Shown here: positions 20,290 through 29,634 of the stretch, one piece after another
How positions within the stretch are numbered: the stretch's first letter is position 1
Layout: each line of letters begins with the position of its first letter
From: Candidatus Contendibacter sp.
GTDB taxonomy: Bacteria > Pseudomonadota > Gammaproteobacteria > Competibacterales > Competibacteraceae
DNA length: 64,000 nucleotides
Reading direction: 5' to 3'
Assembly (NCBI GenBank): GCA_029624675.1
Contig: JARSSP010000036.1
Coordinates: 1 to 64,000 of the forward strand
Notes under the pieces: generated by a model
Seen by the model: the letters and a program-made list of their open reading frames with translations, nothing else
Told to the model about the DNA's origin: nothing
Databases searched by the model: none
Made by a program: the position numbers and the translations under genes

Positions 20290-21062
20290 TGGGACTGGCC
20301 AAACGCATTATTCCCTGCCTGGACGTGGATCGGGGCCGGGTGGTCAAGGGCGTCAAGTTCGTGGAAATCCGCGACGCTGGCGATCCGGTGGAAATCGCCC
20401 GCCGCTACGACGAACAGGGCGCGGATGAAATCACTTTTCTCGACATCACCGCCAGTTCCGACGACCGCGAGACCATGGTCCACGTCGTCGAGCAAGTCGC
20501 CAGCGAGGTGTTCATCCCGCTCACCGTGGGCGGCGGCATCCGCGCCCTGGACGACGTGCGGCGGATGTTGAACGCTGGGGCCGACAAGGTGTCCATCAAC
20601 ACCGCCGCCATCGCCCGCCCCGAATTCGTGCGCGAGGCTGCCGAGCGGTTCGGCAATCAGTGCATCGTGGTCGCCATCGACGCCAAGGCGGTGCATCAAC
20701 CCGGCGAATCGCCGCGCTGGGAAATCTTCACCCACGGCGGTCGCCGGCCCACCGGGATCGACGCGGTGGAATGGGCGCGGCGGATGAACGCCTACGGCGC
20801 CGGCGAAATCCTGCTGACCAGCATGGACCGCGACGGCACCAAGCGCGGCTTCGATCTGGAACTGACCCGCGCCATCAGCGAGGCCACCACCATTCCGATC
20901 ATCGCCTCGGGGGGGGTGGGCACGTTGGACCATTTGGCGGATGGCATTCTGTTGGGCAAGGCCGACGCGGTGCTAGCGGCCAGCATTTTTCATTTTGCCG
21001 AATACACCATCGAACAGGCCAAGCGCCATATGCGGGCGCGCGGCATTGAAGTGAGACTATGA
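20289..21062 (+). CDS. hisF: Imidazole glycerol phosphate synthase, cyclase subunit
   Basis: A 257-residue TIM barrel that joins ammonia from HisH to PRFAR, giving IGP and AICAR. Landmarks are [16 protein letters not shown] with the catalytic Asp, FLDITAS, VGGGIR and [11 protein letters not shown] with the second catalytic Asp. The ATG at 20289 is preferred over the GTG one codon upstream because it gives the overlapping TGATG with hisA. Confidence 0.97.
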   Translation: MGLAKRIIPCLDVDRGRVVKGVKFVEIRDAGDPVEIARRYDEQGADEITFLDITASSDDRETMVHVVEQVASEVFIPLTVGGGIRALDDVRRMLNAGADKVSINTAAIARPEFVREAAERFGNQCIVVAIDAKAVHQPGESPRWEIFTHGGRRPTGIDAVEWARRMNAYGAGEILLTSMDRDGTKRGFDLELTRAISEATTIPIIASGGVGTLDHLADGILLGKADAVLAASIFHFAEYTIEQAKRHMRARGIEVRL

Positions 21063-21448
21063 ACGACGACTGGTTGGAACGGATCAAATGGACGGCGGAC
21101 GGGCTGGTTCCCGCCATCGCTCAAGACGCGGACAGCGGCCGGGTGCTGATGATGGCCTGGATGAACCGGGAATCGCTGCGGCGCACCGTGGAACGCGGCG
21201 AGGCGGTGTACTGGTCCCGTTCCCGCCAGGAGCTTTGGCACAAGGGCGAAACCTCCGGCCATACCCAAAAGGTGAAAAGCATCCGGCTGGATTGCGACCA
21301 CGACGTGCTGCTGCTGGAGATCGAACAAATCGGCGGCATCGCCTGTCATACCGGTCGGCAAAGCTGTTTCTTCGAGGAATTCCGTGACGGCCAATGGGTT
21401 GTCACCGATCCCGTACTGAAGGACCCGCGCGAGATGTACGGCGCATGA
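21059..21448 (+). CDS. hisI: Phosphoribosyl-AMP cyclohydrolase
   Basis: A 129-residue zinc enzyme opening the purine ring of PR-AMP (third histidine step). Family motifs are [29 protein letters not shown], the metal site DCDHDVLL and the [10 protein letters not shown] zinc cysteines. It is separate from hisE, unlike the fused E. coli HisI. It overlaps hisF and hisE by 4 bp each. Confidence 0.97.
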   Translation: MNDDWLERIKWTADGLVPAIAQDADSGRVLMMAWMNRESLRRTVERGEAVYWSRSRQELWHKGETSGHTQKVKSIRLDCDHDVLLLEIEQIGGIACHTGRQSCFFEEFRDGQWVVTDPVLKDPREMYGA

Positions 21449-21768
21449 GCGACGACACCCTGCGCGAATTGGCGGCGACGCTGGAAGCGCGCAAGCAGGC
21501 CGATCCCGATAGTTCCTATGTCGCTCGCCTGTACGCCAAGGGCCTGGACGCCATTCTCAAGAAGGTCGGCGAGGAAGCCGCCGAAACCCTGCTGGCCGCC
21601 AAGAACGGCGATCCCGAACATCTCGTGCGTGAAACCGCCGATTTGTGGTTTCATACCCTGGTCCTGCTGGCGCATCAGGGACTCGGTCCCGATGCCGTGC
21701 TCGACGAATTGCGTCGCCGTTGCGGCGTCTCCGGCCTGACCGAAAAAGCCGCCCGCGTCGCTGGCTAG
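21445..21768 (+). CDS. hisE: Phosphoribosyl-ATP pyrophosphatase
   Basis: A 107-residue all-alpha NTP pyrophosphohydrolase for the second histidine step, with the magnesium-binding [15 protein letters not shown] helix and the ETADLWFH helix. The ATG overlaps the hisI stop (ATGA); the frame is open 17 codons further upstream inside hisI. Confidence 0.96.
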   Translation: MSDDTLRELAATLEARKQADPDSSYVARLYAKGLDAILKKVGEEAAETLLAAKNGDPEHLVRETADLWFHTLVLLAHQGLGPDAVLDELRRRCGVSGLTEKAARVAG

Positions 21769-21810
21769 ACCCGCGACGCCTTCCTCCGTCGTTACAGAGG
21801 CCACATCGTC

Positions 21811-22062
21811 ATGCATCTCAGTATTTGGGAATTACTGGTTGTTCTGGTCATCGTCCTGGTGCTGTTCGGCGGCAGCCGGCTACGCAATCTTGGCTCCGAT
21901 CTCGGCTCCGCCATTCGTGGCTTCCGCGACGCCATGAAGGAGGGCGCCAAACCGGAAACCGTTGAGGAGAACCCCAAGAAGCTTGAACGGCAGGCGACGC
22001 CCGAGCGCGTCGGCGAAACCGCCGCCCACGACCCCTTGGCCAAGGATCACCAAAAGGTTTAG
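21811..22062 (+). CDS. tatA: Sec-independent translocase protein TatA
   Basis: An 83-residue membrane protein that polymerises to form the Tat translocation pore. It has one N-terminal transmembrane helix (IWELLVVLVIVLVLFG), then an amphipathic helix rich in Gly (GSRLRNLGSDLG) and a charged tail. Linked to the histidine operon and followed by tatB and tatC. Confidence 0.94.
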   Translation: MHLSIWELLVVLVIVLVLFGGSRLRNLGSDLGSAIRGFRDAMKEGAKPETVEENPKKLERQATPERVGETAAHDPLAKDHQKV

Positions 22063-22086
22063 GTTTAGGTTTCGGATCGCACCGCC

Positions 22087-22581
22087 ATGTTCGAGATCGG
22101 CTTCTGGGAGTTGGTCATGGTCGGCGTCGTCGCTTTGCTCGTGGTCGGCCCCGAACAATTGCCGGGGCTGGCCCGCAAGGCGGGCTTCTGGCTGGGCAAG
22201 GCCCGCCGCATGATCGCCGAGGTCAAGGCGGAGGTGGACCGGGAACTGCGCCTGGAAGACATCAAGCAGTCGTTGCGCCAGCAGGCCAGCCAGGGTGAAG
22301 TGAAGGAACTGACCGACCAGATGCAATCGTTCCGCCGGGAGATCGAGGAGGAATTCGACGATCCCGGTCCACCGCCGGGCTGGCAGCCGGGAATGCCGAC
22401 CAGCGCGCCCCCACCGCCAGACTGGACCCCGCCGGTCGCGAACCAGGAATCGCCGGCGACCGTTGACGCGCCCACCCCGGTTCGGTTGCAGAAGCCGGAT
22501 ATGCCCGCGCTGGCCCAGATGTCGTCGTCCCCGACCGAAAGCGCCGCCGCGCCGCCGCCCTCTTCTCCAGCCGCGAACTGA
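22087..22581 (+). CDS. tatB: Sec-independent translocase protein TatB
   Basis: A 164-residue Tat receptor subunit. The single helix has the TatB-typical Glu and Pro residues (FWELVMVGVVALLVVGPEQLP), followed by an amphipathic helix with KARRMIAEVKAEV and a long Pro/Ala-rich tail. It pairs with TatC to bind twin-arginine signals. Confidence 0.94.
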   Translation: MFEIGFWELVMVGVVALLVVGPEQLPGLARKAGFWLGKARRMIAEVKAEVDRELRLEDIKQSLRQQASQGEVKELTDQMQSFRREIEEEFDDPGPPPGWQPGMPTSAPPPPDWTPPVANQESPATVDAPTPVRLQKPDMPALAQMSSSPTESAAAPPPSSPAAN

Positions 22582-22587
22582 CCCACC

Positions 22588-23346
22588 GTGTCCGATGCCG
22601 ACCGCGAACAACCCTTCATCAGTCATCTGATCGAACTACGCACCCGGTTGGTGCGCATCGTCGTTGGAATTGGGTTGATGTTCGCCGTGCTGTCGCCGTT
22701 CTCCAACCCGATCTACAGCGCGCTGGCTGGACCGCTAACCCGGCACATGCCAGCCCAGAGTAGCATGATCGCGATTGACGTGCTGTCGCCGTTTCTGACC
22801 CCGCTCAAGTTTACCCTGATCCTGGCGGTGTTCATCACCATCCCGTGGATTCTTTATCAGGCCTGGGCCTTTGTCGCGCCGGGACTGTACCAGCGGGAGA
22901 AACAGATGGTCTTGCCCATCCTGACTTCCAGCACCCTGCTATTTTACTGCGGCATGGCCTTCGCCTACTTTTTGATCATGCCGATCTTCTTCACCTTCAT
23001 CACCGCCACCGCCCCGGAAGGCGTCGCGGTGATGACCGACATCAATCGCTATCTCGATTTCGTGATGATGCTGTTTTTCGCGTTCGGAGTGGCGTTCGAG
23101 GTGCCAGTCGCCACGGTAATCCTGTCGTTGGCCGGCATCCTCTCGCCCGAGACCATGGCCGCGAAGCGGTCCTATGTCATCGTCGGCGTGTTCGTCATCG
23201 GCATGTTGCTCATGCCGGACGTGATTTCGCAGACCATGCTGGCGGTTCCGATGTGGCTGCTGTTTGAGGCTGGCATATTGATCTCGCGGTTGCTCCTACG
23301 CCGGCGCGACGCGGCGCGGGCTACAGCGTCCGCCGGGGAATCTTGA
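22588..23346 (+). CDS. tatC: Sec-independent translocase protein TatC
   Basis: A 252-residue six-helix inner-membrane protein that recognises twin-arginine signal peptides. Conserved features: the N-terminal FISHLIELRTRLVR cytosolic motif, FLTPLKF, the APGLYQREK loop and the FGVAFEVPV helix. A GTG start is used 6 bp after tatB. Its 3' end overlaps a doubtful ORF on the opposite strand. Confidence 0.97.
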   Translation: MSDADREQPFISHLIELRTRLVRIVVGIGLMFAVLSPFSNPIYSALAGPLTRHMPAQSSMIAIDVLSPFLTPLKFTLILAVFITIPWILYQAWAFVAPGLYQREKQMVLPILTSSTLLFYCGMAFAYFLIMPIFFTFITATAPEGVAVMTDINRYLDFVMMLFFAFGVAFEVPVATVILSLAGILSPETMAAKRSYVIVGVFVIGMLLMPDVISQTMLAVPMWLLFEAGILISRLLLRRRDAARATASAGES

Positions 23347-23702
23347 GTCGTCCAACGCTTGCCAAAAACTCGCCACAACCTGGGGCGAGCAGCAACGCAA
23401 GCCCCTCGCGCATCCCGATAGCGCCAAGCCATCCGCCGGGCGGTTTCGGCCATTTCAGCGCGTGGCGTCATAAGGAAGCTCGGCGCTCGAAGCGAGAGTG
23501 ACTCCATGTCAAGTACCCTGTAAAAGCCGACAACGAACGCTTGGCTTGCGCCGAGCATCGCGATCAAGACCCACCACCCCATCTGGGCGACAAACAGCAA
23601 AGAAATCACCGCCGAGGGGATAGACAGCGCGAGGATCAGACAAAAAAATTTTCCCAGCCTTTTCAAGGTGAAATCGAAGGAGTTCATGGGCCGTTCTTTC
23701 AT
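23172..23702 (-). CDS. Hypothetical small membrane protein, probably truncated
   Basis: The first half looks like a real protein: MKERPMNSFDF, then two hydrophobic segments (FFCLILALSIPSAVISLLF and WWVLIAMLGASQAFVVGF) and a polar region with MTPRAEMAETARRMAWRYRDA. From there the frame has no stop until it has run about 175 bp into antisense tatC, which suggests the original 3' end was lost. I do not recognise the family. It fills most of the 565-bp tatC-rpmH gap; the real start could be MNSFDF 15 bp further in. Confidence 0.35.
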   Translation of the reverse strand: MKERPMNSFDFTLKRLGKFFCLILALSIPSAVISLLFVAQMGWWVLIAMLGASQAFVVGFYRVLDMESLSLRAPSFLMTPRAEMAETARRMAWRYRDARGACVAARPRLWRVFGKRWTTQDSPADAVARAASRRRRSNREINMPASNSSHIGTASMVCEITSGMSNMPMTNTPTMT

Positions 23703-23911
23703 CCGCAACTTTCGAAGAAACCACCGAGGCAGTCGCCGCAAGCGGTCGTTACCGGATCGGATCGGATGTTCGGCGCCAGTTCGTCTTCCCCGCTCCCGGA
23801 ACAGGTATGTTGCCCACGCGAGCTTGCAAACCGATCTCCAAATCAGTAAGTTTCATCACCTAACTTTAAAACGACTCCTCGATTTCAATCGACCCTGTGC
23901 AAGGAATTGTC

Positions 23912-24046
23912 ATGAAGCGGACTTTCCAGCCTAGCATCATCCACCGCAAGCGCACCCACGGCTTTCGCGCCCGCATGGCCACCAAGGGTGGTCGCCGAGT
24001 CTTGAAAGCGCGCCGCGCCAAGGGCCGCGCCCGACTGACCCCCTGA
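23912..24046 (+). CDS. rpmH: 50S ribosomal protein L34
   Basis: A 44-residue, very basic protein with the invariant L34 pattern [19 protein letters not shown] and [22 protein letters not shown] precedes the ATG. rpmH-rnpA-yidD-yidC follows as in most bacteria; no dnaA gene or DnaA-box cluster is seen upstream, so oriC is not here. Confidence 0.97.
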   Translation: MKRTFQPSIIHRKRTHGFRARMATKGGRRVLKARRAKGRARLTP

Positions 24047-24050
24047 AGCC

Positions 24051-24413
24051 GTGGCCGATGGCGCGCGCTTCCCGCGCCGCGCCCGGCTGACCGGCCGGAA
24101 CGCCTTCGCCCATGTGTTCGCCCAGCCGGTCAAATCCAGCGACCGCTATTTTACCGTGCTTGCCCGTCCCAACGCGCTCGACCATCCCCGCCTCGGTCTG
24201 GCCATTTCCCGCAAGGTCGCCCCATCCGCCGTGGCGCGCAACCGGATCAAGCGGATCGCCCGCGACAGCTTCCGGCATCATCAGGGATGGCTCGGCGGCC
24301 TGGATTGCGTGGTGATGGGCCGCGTCGGTCTGGTCGAACCGGACAACGCCGTCCTGTTCGCTGCGTTGCAACGACACTGGCGCAGGCTGGCGCAATCATG
24401 CGCGCCTTCCTGA
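24051..24413 (+). CDS. rnpA: Ribonuclease P protein component
   Basis: A 120-residue basic subunit that assists RNase P RNA in maturing tRNA 5' ends. The RNR signature is visible as [17 protein letters not shown], with the central cleft strand YFTVLARPN and [11 protein letters not shown] start 4 bp after rpmH. Its 3' end overlaps yidD by 16 bp. Confidence 0.94.
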   Translation: MADGARFPRRARLTGRNAFAHVFAQPVKSSDRYFTVLARPNALDHPRLGLAISRKVAPSAVARNRIKRIARDSFRHHQGWLGGLDCVVMGRVGLVEPDNAVLFAALQRHWRRLAQSCAPS

Positions 24414-24628
24414 TTGCCTTGATCCGCGGCTATCAGTGGTTCATCAGTCCGTTGCTGGGCAATCACTGTCGTTTCTATCCAAGCTGCTCCCAGTACGCCC
24501 GTGAAGCTATCGAGCGCCACGGCGCCTTGCGCGGCGTCTGGCTGGCGATCCGGCGGGTGGCGCGCTGTCATCCCTGGCAGCCGGGCGGTGTCGACCCCGT
24601 TCCCGAATCTTCCCCGAAGGACCGTTGA
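24398..24628 (+). CDS. yidD: Membrane protein insertion efficiency factor YidD
   Basis: A 76-residue protein of the YidD family, which helps YidC insert inner-membrane proteins. It has an amphipathic N-terminus ([18 protein letters not shown]) and the conserved [15 protein letters not shown] motif with [14 protein letters not shown]. The ATG overlaps rnpA, and its stop overlaps the yidC ATG. Confidence 0.95.
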   Translation: MRAFLIALIRGYQWFISPLLGNHCRFYPSCSQYAREAIERHGALRGVWLAIRRVARCHPWQPGGVDPVPESSPKDR

Positions 24629-26418
24629 TGGAAAACCAACGTTTGTTGCTGTTCGCCGCCCTAATGTTCGTGGTGTTTCTACTCTGGCAAAATTGGCTAG
24701 AGTTTCAAGCCATTAAGCATCCTCCACCGGTCCCGCCGCCGGTGGCCACCGCACCGACGGGGCCGACCAGTCCCGCCCCGCCGGCCACGGTTTCGGGCCA
24801 GGACGTGCCGACCGTCGCGCTGGCGGCGAACGCGGCGCCGGGCGCGCAAGCATTGGGCGGCGGCCAGCGGGTCCGCGTGGTCACCGACCTGTTCGAGGCC
24901 GAGATCGATACGGTGGGCGGCGATCTGCGCCGGGTCGGTCTGCGCACCTACCCGGAATCGGTGGAACATCCGGACCAGCCGTTCCAGTTGCTCAAGGACA
25001 GCGGCGCGGACCTCTTCATCGCCCAGTCCGGACTGGTGGCGTTGAACAACGGTCCCGCGCCCAACCATTACGCCACGTTCGTTCCCGAACGGACCGAATA
25101 CCGGTTGGCGGACGGCCAGGACACGCTGGAAGTGCGACTGAACTGGTCGGACCCGTCCGGGGTGAAGGTGAGCAAGACCTACACCTTCCGGCGCGGCAGT
25201 TTTTTGGTGGAACTGAATCAGCGGGTGGAGAACGGCGGCGCCAGCGACTGGCAGGGCGGCCAGTACCGACAGTTCCAACGGGTGCCGCCCAAAGTCGTCA
25301 ACAGTTTCTTCGGTAGCGGCGTGATCACCTACACGGGCGCGGTCATTTCCACGCCGGAGCAGCGGTACGAGAAGATTTCCTTCGACGACATCGCCAAGCA
25401 GGAGTTGAACCAGACGGTCAAGGACGGCTGGGTCGCCATGATCCAGCATTATTTCCTCGGCGCGTGGGTGCCGAATCCGGGCGAGACCGAGGATTTCTAC
25501 ACCAAGAAAACGGAGAGCGCCAACCGCTACATCGTGGGAATGCGCGGCGCGGTGCAGACCGTGCCGGCCGGCGCGACCGGCGATTTTCACACCCGTCTGT
25601 ACGTGGGGCCGAAATTACCGGACGTGCTGGAACAGGTCGCGCCCAATCTGCAACTGACCGTGGACTACGGCGTGCTGACCATCATCGCCGAGCCGCTATT
25701 CTGGTTGCTGAAATGGATCCACGCCATCGTGGGCAACTGGGGCTGGGCAATCATCTTCCTCACCATCCTGATTAAACTGGCGTTCTACAAGCTGTCGGAA
25801 ACCAGCTACCGGTCCATGGCCAACATGCGCCGGCTGGCGCCGGAACTGACCCGACTCAAGGAGTTGTACGGCGACGACAAGCAGAAGATGAACGAAGCGA
25901 TGATGGGCCTGTACAAGAAGGAGAAGGTCAATCCGCTGGGCGGTTGCCTGCCGATTCTGGTGCAGATTCCGGTGTTCATCGCCCTGTACTGGGTGCTGGT
26001 CGAAAGCGTGCAGTTGCGGCAGGCCCCGTTCATGTTGTGGATCAAGGACATGGCGATTCCCGACCCCTACTACGTGCTGCCGCTGATCATGGGCGTGACC
26101 ATGTTCGTCCAGCAGAAGCTGAGTCCAGCCCCGCCCGATCCGGTCCAGGCCAAGGTGATGATGGCGTTGCCGATCGTCTTCACCTTCATGTTCCTGTGGT
26201 TCCCGGCGGGTCTGGTGCTGTACTGGGTCGTGAACAATATCCTGTCCATCGCCCAGCAGTGGGTGATCACCAAGCGGGTGGAGTCGGGCGCCGACGCGGC
26301 GGCGCTCAAGGCCAAGGAAGGATCGGGACTGGGATTGGGCGAGCAAGCCAAGAAGTTGCTGACGCTGGCCAAGCGAGCGTTGCCCGACCAGAAGAATCTC
26401 GGCAAGCGCAAGAAGTAG
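24628..26418 (+). CDS. yidC: Membrane protein insertase YidC
   Basis: A 596-residue inner-membrane insertase of the gram-negative type: N-terminal helix (LLLFAALMFVVFLLWQNW), a Pro-rich linker, a large periplasmic beta domain (about residues 85-340) and a five-helix core with KLAFYKLSETSYRSMANMRRLAPEL and NPLGGCLPILVQIPVF. It is normally followed directly by mnmE; here a defence insert of about 3.5 kb intervenes. Confidence 0.97.
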   Translation: MENQRLLLFAALMFVVFLLWQNWLEFQAIKHPPPVPPPVATAPTGPTSPAPPATVSGQDVPTVALAANAAPGAQALGGGQRVRVVTDLFEAEIDTVGGDLRRVGLRTYPESVEHPDQPFQLLKDSGADLFIAQSGLVALNNGPAPNHYATFVPERTEYRLADGQDTLEVRLNWSDPSGVKVSKTYTFRRGSFLVELNQRVENGGASDWQGGQYRQFQRVPPKVVNSFFGSGVITYTGAVISTPEQRYEKISFDDIAKQELNQTVKDGWVAMIQHYFLGAWVPNPGETEDFYTKKTESANRYIVGMRGAVQTVPAGATGDFHTRLYVGPKLPDVLEQVAPNLQLTVDYGVLTIIAEPLFWLLKWIHAIVGNWGWAIIFLTILIKLAFYKLSETSYRSMANMRRLAPELTRLKELYGDDKQKMNEAMMGLYKKEKVNPLGGCLPILVQIPVFIALYWVLVESVQLRQAPFMLWIKDMAIPDPYYVLPLIMGVTMFVQQKLSPAPPDPVQAKVMMALPIVFTFMFLWFPAGLVLYWVVNNILSIAQQWVITKRVESGADAAALKAKEGSGLGLGEQAKKLLTLAKRALPDQKNLGKRKK

Positions 26419-26433
26419 CCGACAATCTGTCAT

Positions 26434-26451
26434 TCCGGCAGGGAAGCCGGA
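26434..26451 (+). repeat. REP-like palindrome downstream of yidC
   Basis: TCCGGC and GCCGGA arms around AGGGAA, within CATTCCGGCAGGGAAGCCGG. It is of the widespread CATTCC-GGC/GCC-GGA palindrome style found after bacterial genes. It marks the left edge of the insert between yidC and mnmE. Confidence 0.5.
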
Positions 26452-26578
26452 GTTGGATCGGCGCGGAAGTCCGCCGAGAACGCTTGCCGGGGGAGTCCGC
26501 GCCACGAATGAATCAAGAGTCTGTCCGACCCTCAAACCACGGGGCCGCCGCTGATCACGCATTGGGCATTGGATTGCT

Positions 26579-26830
26579 CTCGCTGAAAAAGACGCCGCCA
26601 CCTCCTCGCTCGAAAAGCGTCTTTGGGACGCCGCCGACCAGTTCCGCGCCAATTCCGGCCTGAAGGCGCAAGAATACTCCGGCCCCATCCTCGGTCTGAT
26701 CTTTCTGCGCTTCGCCGAGGTGCGCTTTGCCGCCCAACGCGCCAAACTTTCACTCCCCTCGCCCTTTGGGAGAGGGATCGGGGGTGAGGGAAATCGGCTA
26801 TGCCGATGTGCCCGGCCTGTGCGCGACCGG
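26579..26830 (+). pseudogene. hsdM remnant (type I restriction-modification methylase), internally deleted
   Basis: Frame 26579 onward reads LEKRLWDAADQFRANSG, LKAQEYSGPILGLIFLRF and AEVRFAAQRAKL, the characteristic N-terminus of HsdM. It stops resembling HsdM at 26750, where a 40-bp palindromic repeat begins. Immediately after the repeat, in another frame, EIGYADVPGLCA resembles a segment near the HsdM C-terminus. So nearly the whole methylase, including its catalytic motifs, has been deleted with the repeat at the junction. The C-terminal assignment is weaker than the N-terminal one. Confidence 0.75.
26751..26790 (+). repeat. 40-bp palindromic repeat, copy 2 (hsdM deletion junction)
   Basis: Arms CCCTC.CCC and GGGAGAGGG followed by TCGGGGGTGAGGG; matches the aas copy (opposite orientation in the window) at 36 of 40 positions. 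It lies exactly between the N-terminal and C-terminal hsdM fragments. Confidence 0.85.
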
Positions 26831-26871
26831 CCGCTGCTGCGTCTACTGTCTAGCGACTATACTTCGAGATT

Positions 26872-27906
26872 ATGAGCCTCGACCTCGCAACCATTCTCCC
26901 CAACATTACGCACTCGCTGGAAGGCACAGGCTTTCTCTTCGGCGCTGGCACATCGGTTGAGGCGGGCTACCCGATGATGAGCGGCCTGACTCGCAAGGTT
27001 GTCCGTGCGCTCACGGCGGATGAACGCACCATGCTCGACGAAGTGCTCAAGGCTGTCGGTGCGGCTTACGATGACGCGGCGGCTACACCGAACATCGAGG
27101 AGATTGCTGACTTGGTCATCGCTCATGCCATCAACTCAAAGGATGCGCGATGCACCGCGCTCGAAACCAAATTGCGGGAATTGGTGATTCAGGAAATCCT
27201 TTCGGTCAAAACTCCGAACGTTGATAACCACGTCCAATTCTTCCGCGCTCTATCCAAGCGGACGTTCGGTCGCCCATGTACAGTTTGGATTTTCACGACG
27301 AACTACGACCTACTGTTTGAAGTTGCTGCGGCGAAAGCTGGCGTGTTCGTCGAGAATGGATTCTCAGGATGCACCGAGCGTTTCTTCAACCCCGGCCAAT
27401 TCAAGGCAACGTCTGGTGAGGTTGTTGGCAATCGCTTTACCCCAAACAACCAACTCACAATAAAGCTGGTGAAACTCCACGGTTCCATCTCATGGACATT
27501 TGATGCTGGGCAGGTTTTCGAGCGGCATCCCGAAGCGCTCACCGGGGCTGTAAATCGCATCATGGTTTTACCACGCCAGAAGAAAGTCATGGAGACTCTC
27601 GCCTCGCCCTACGAGACACTGTTTGCCTACATGAGCCGCGTGCTCGGTGGAGAGTGCAAATACCTCCTTTGTTGTGGATTCAGCTTTGGTGACGAACACA
27701 TCAATCAACATCTCGTTTTGCCTGCGCTGCAATTGGGGCGCATTCGGCTTTTCACCTTGAACGAATTTGAGCCAGGCGGGGTCGCTGACTTCAAGAAATT
27801 GCCATCGTTCGGCGGGGGCTATTCAAACGAGGTTTTCACGGGCGGCAAGGTGACAACACCCGGCACAGACCTTTGGAAATTCAGTGAGTTCGTGAAGCTG
27901 TTTTGA
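26872..27906 (+). CDS. SIR2-like domain protein of a SIR2-HerA defence pair
   Basis: A 344-residue protein with a SIR2-like NAD-binding fold: the loop FGAGTSVEAGYP (GAGTS at 24-28), FTTNYD (141-146), KLHGSISW with candidate catalytic His203 and a late LCCGFSFGDEHIN strand. In characterised SIR2-HerA (Nezha) systems this subunit is an NADase that assembles with the HerA ATPase and depletes NAD on phage infection. No transmembrane segment or signal peptide. The next gene encodes the HerA-like ATPase 13 bp downstream. Base composition is clearly less GC-rich than yidC and mnmE on either side. No strong ribosome site is visible before the ATG. Confidence 0.85.
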   Translation: MSLDLATILPNITHSLEGTGFLFGAGTSVEAGYPMMSGLTRKVVRALTADERTMLDEVLKAVGAAYDDAAATPNIEEIADLVIAHAINSKDARCTALETKLRELVIQEILSVKTPNVDNHVQFFRALSKRTFGRPCTVWIFTTNYDLLFEVAAAKAGVFVENGFSGCTERFFNPGQFKATSGEVVGNRFTPNNQLTIKLVKLHGSISWTFDAGQVFERHPEALTGAVNRIMVLPRQKKVMETLASPYETLFAYMSRVLGGECKYLLCCGFSFGDEHINQHLVLPALQLGRIRLFTLNEFEPGGVADFKKLPSFGGGYSNEVFTGGKVTTPGTDLWKFSEFVKLF

Positions 27907-27919
27907 CTGGATTCCTTTC

Positions 27920-29629
27920 ATGAGTGATTACCAGATTGGAAAAGTTGTTGGTGTCGCCGGAGACGAGATCTTCGTATCGCTGCTCGACCACGAGCAATCC
28001 ACCGACTCGGAAATGGGGGTGCCCGAGTCCATGACCATCCATCTTGCCAACGGATCTGGACCAATGCCTGTGTTGATTGGTCAACCAGGGACTTTCGTAA
28101 TCATCGCGCTGCCAGCGGGGCGATTGCTCTGCATGGTCACCAGCGTCGAAATGCGTGAGGCGAAGACAACAGCGGCGGAACTTCGCGAAGTTGATTCTGC
28201 CGGTGTTTTCGTTCTCGACCGGGCGAGTCGTGCCTTGGCGACCATCGCCGTTGGCACAATGGACGCGGCAGGGAAATTTGAACGAGGCTCTGACGTTCTC
28301 CCGACGGTGAACGCGCCGGTGTTCGCCGTCGCACCGGAACTGATCGACGAGGTTTATTCGAGCTACGCCGAAGGTGACTTTGCCATCGGAAAACTTTCTC
28401 TAGTTCCGAGCCAACAGGCGAAAATCAATCTTGATGCCTTTCTCACTCGTCACGCCGCTATCCTCGGGCAGACGGGCGGCGGCAAGTCGTGGACTGTCGC
28501 ATCGCTGATTCAGAAGATGTGCGCGTTCCAGCAAGCTACAATCGTGCTCTTCGATTTGCACGATGAATACGCAGCGACTTTTGGCACTTATGCGGACGTG
28601 ATTTCCGCAACAGATCTGGAATTGCCTTATTGGCTGATGAACTCCGAGGAACTGCTCGGTCTCATGGTGGACCGCAGCGAGTCTGCCGCCCCGAATCAAA
28701 TCGCCAAGTTCAAGGAACTACTCCAAGCAGCAAAAGAGAACCACCCAGAGAACAATACACTTGGCATCAAGAAAATCACTATTGATACACCGGTGTTCTT
28801 CGACTTTGATGCAATTCTCAGCGAATTTCGACGGCTCGACACAGAGAAAGTCGCCGGGAAAACAACCGAGAAGCAAGGGCCGCTCTTTGGGCAGTTCACA
28901 CGCCTGCTGATGCGCATTGACTCTCGGTTGAACGACAAACGCTACGACCTCATTTTTAAGCCGAAGACCTACAGCACCAGCGCGTCGATGGAGAACTTGT
29001 TCCGTCGGTTACTTGGTGAGACAGCCGGGGCGCGGAAGAGGGTCGTGGTCGTGGCCCTGAGGCCCGTGCCATTCGACGTTCGGTCTTCCGTGATTTCGCT
29101 CATTCTGCGCTGCCTGTTCGATTTCGCTTACTGGCATCATCGTGCCCACAAAATGCACTTCCCAATTGCCGTCTTCGCAGACGAAGCCCACATCTACTTG
29201 AACGATGGCGACCCAGCGACCGAAGCCGCCAAGCACTCGGCAGAGCGGATTGCCAAGGAAGGGCGGAAGTATGGCATCAGCCTCACCGCTATCAGCCAGC
29301 GCCCGCGCGAAGTATCCGCCACGATCCTTTCGCAGTGTAATAGTTTTCTCTGCCTGCGAATCTCAAACCCGGATGACCAGTCATACGTGAAAAACCTCTT
29401 GCCGGATTCTGTGCGCGGTATAACGAGCATGTTCTCCACATTGCGACGGGGCGAGTGCATTCTCCTTGGGGACTCTGTGATGATGCCGACCCGGATCAAA
29501 GTTGACCAACCAAACCCAGCGCCAATCAGCGATGATGCTTCTTTCTACAAGTCGTGGAACGAAGCCCCAAAGGATGTCGATTTTGCCAAGGTGCTGAAGG
29601 CGTGGCGAGACCAGGACATTGTGCCCTGA
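27920..29629 (+). CDS. HerA-like ATPase of a SIR2-HerA defence pair
   Basis: A 569-residue FtsK/HerA-superfamily ATPase. An N-terminal beta-barrel HAS-type region (residues about 1-150) precedes the Walker A GQTGGGKS (183-190, Lys189); Walker B is AVFADEAH with Asp421-Glu422; SQRPREV downstream supplies the polar/arginine-finger region. HerA homologues form hexamers; alongside SIR2 they scaffold and activate the NADase or add nuclease function. Adjacent to and co-directional with the SIR2 gene. The frame is complete, so the pair is probably functional although the surrounding R-M genes are not. Confidence 0.87.
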   Translation: MSDYQIGKVVGVAGDEIFVSLLDHEQSTDSEMGVPESMTIHLANGSGPMPVLIGQPGTFVIIALPAGRLLCMVTSVEMREAKTTAAELREVDSAGVFVLDRASRALATIAVGTMDAAGKFERGSDVLPTVNAPVFAVAPELIDEVYSSYAEGDFAIGKLSLVPSQQAKINLDAFLTRHAAILGQTGGGKSWTVASLIQKMCAFQQATIVLFDLHDEYAATFGTYADVISATDLELPYWLMNSEELLGLMVDRSESAAPNQIAKFKELLQAAKENHPENNTLGIKKITIDTPVFFDFDAILSEFRRLDTEKVAGKTTEKQGPLFGQFTRLLMRIDSRLNDKRYDLIFKPKTYSTSASMENLFRRLLGETAGARKRVVVVALRPVPFDVRSSVISLILRCLFDFAYWHHRAHKMHFPIAVFADEAHIYLNDGDPATEAAKHSAERIAKEGRKYGISLTAISQRPREVSATILSQCNSFLCLRISNPDDQSYVKNLLPDSVRGITSMFSTLRRGECILLGDSVMMPTRIKVDQPNPAPISDDASFYKSWNEAPKDVDFAKVLKAWRDQDIVP

Positions 29630-29634
29630 ACGCC

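Noticed and set aside
23347..23911. Replication origin next to rpmH
   Set aside because: Many bacteria have oriC and dnaA here, but there is no dnaA and I see no cluster of TTATCCACA-like boxes.
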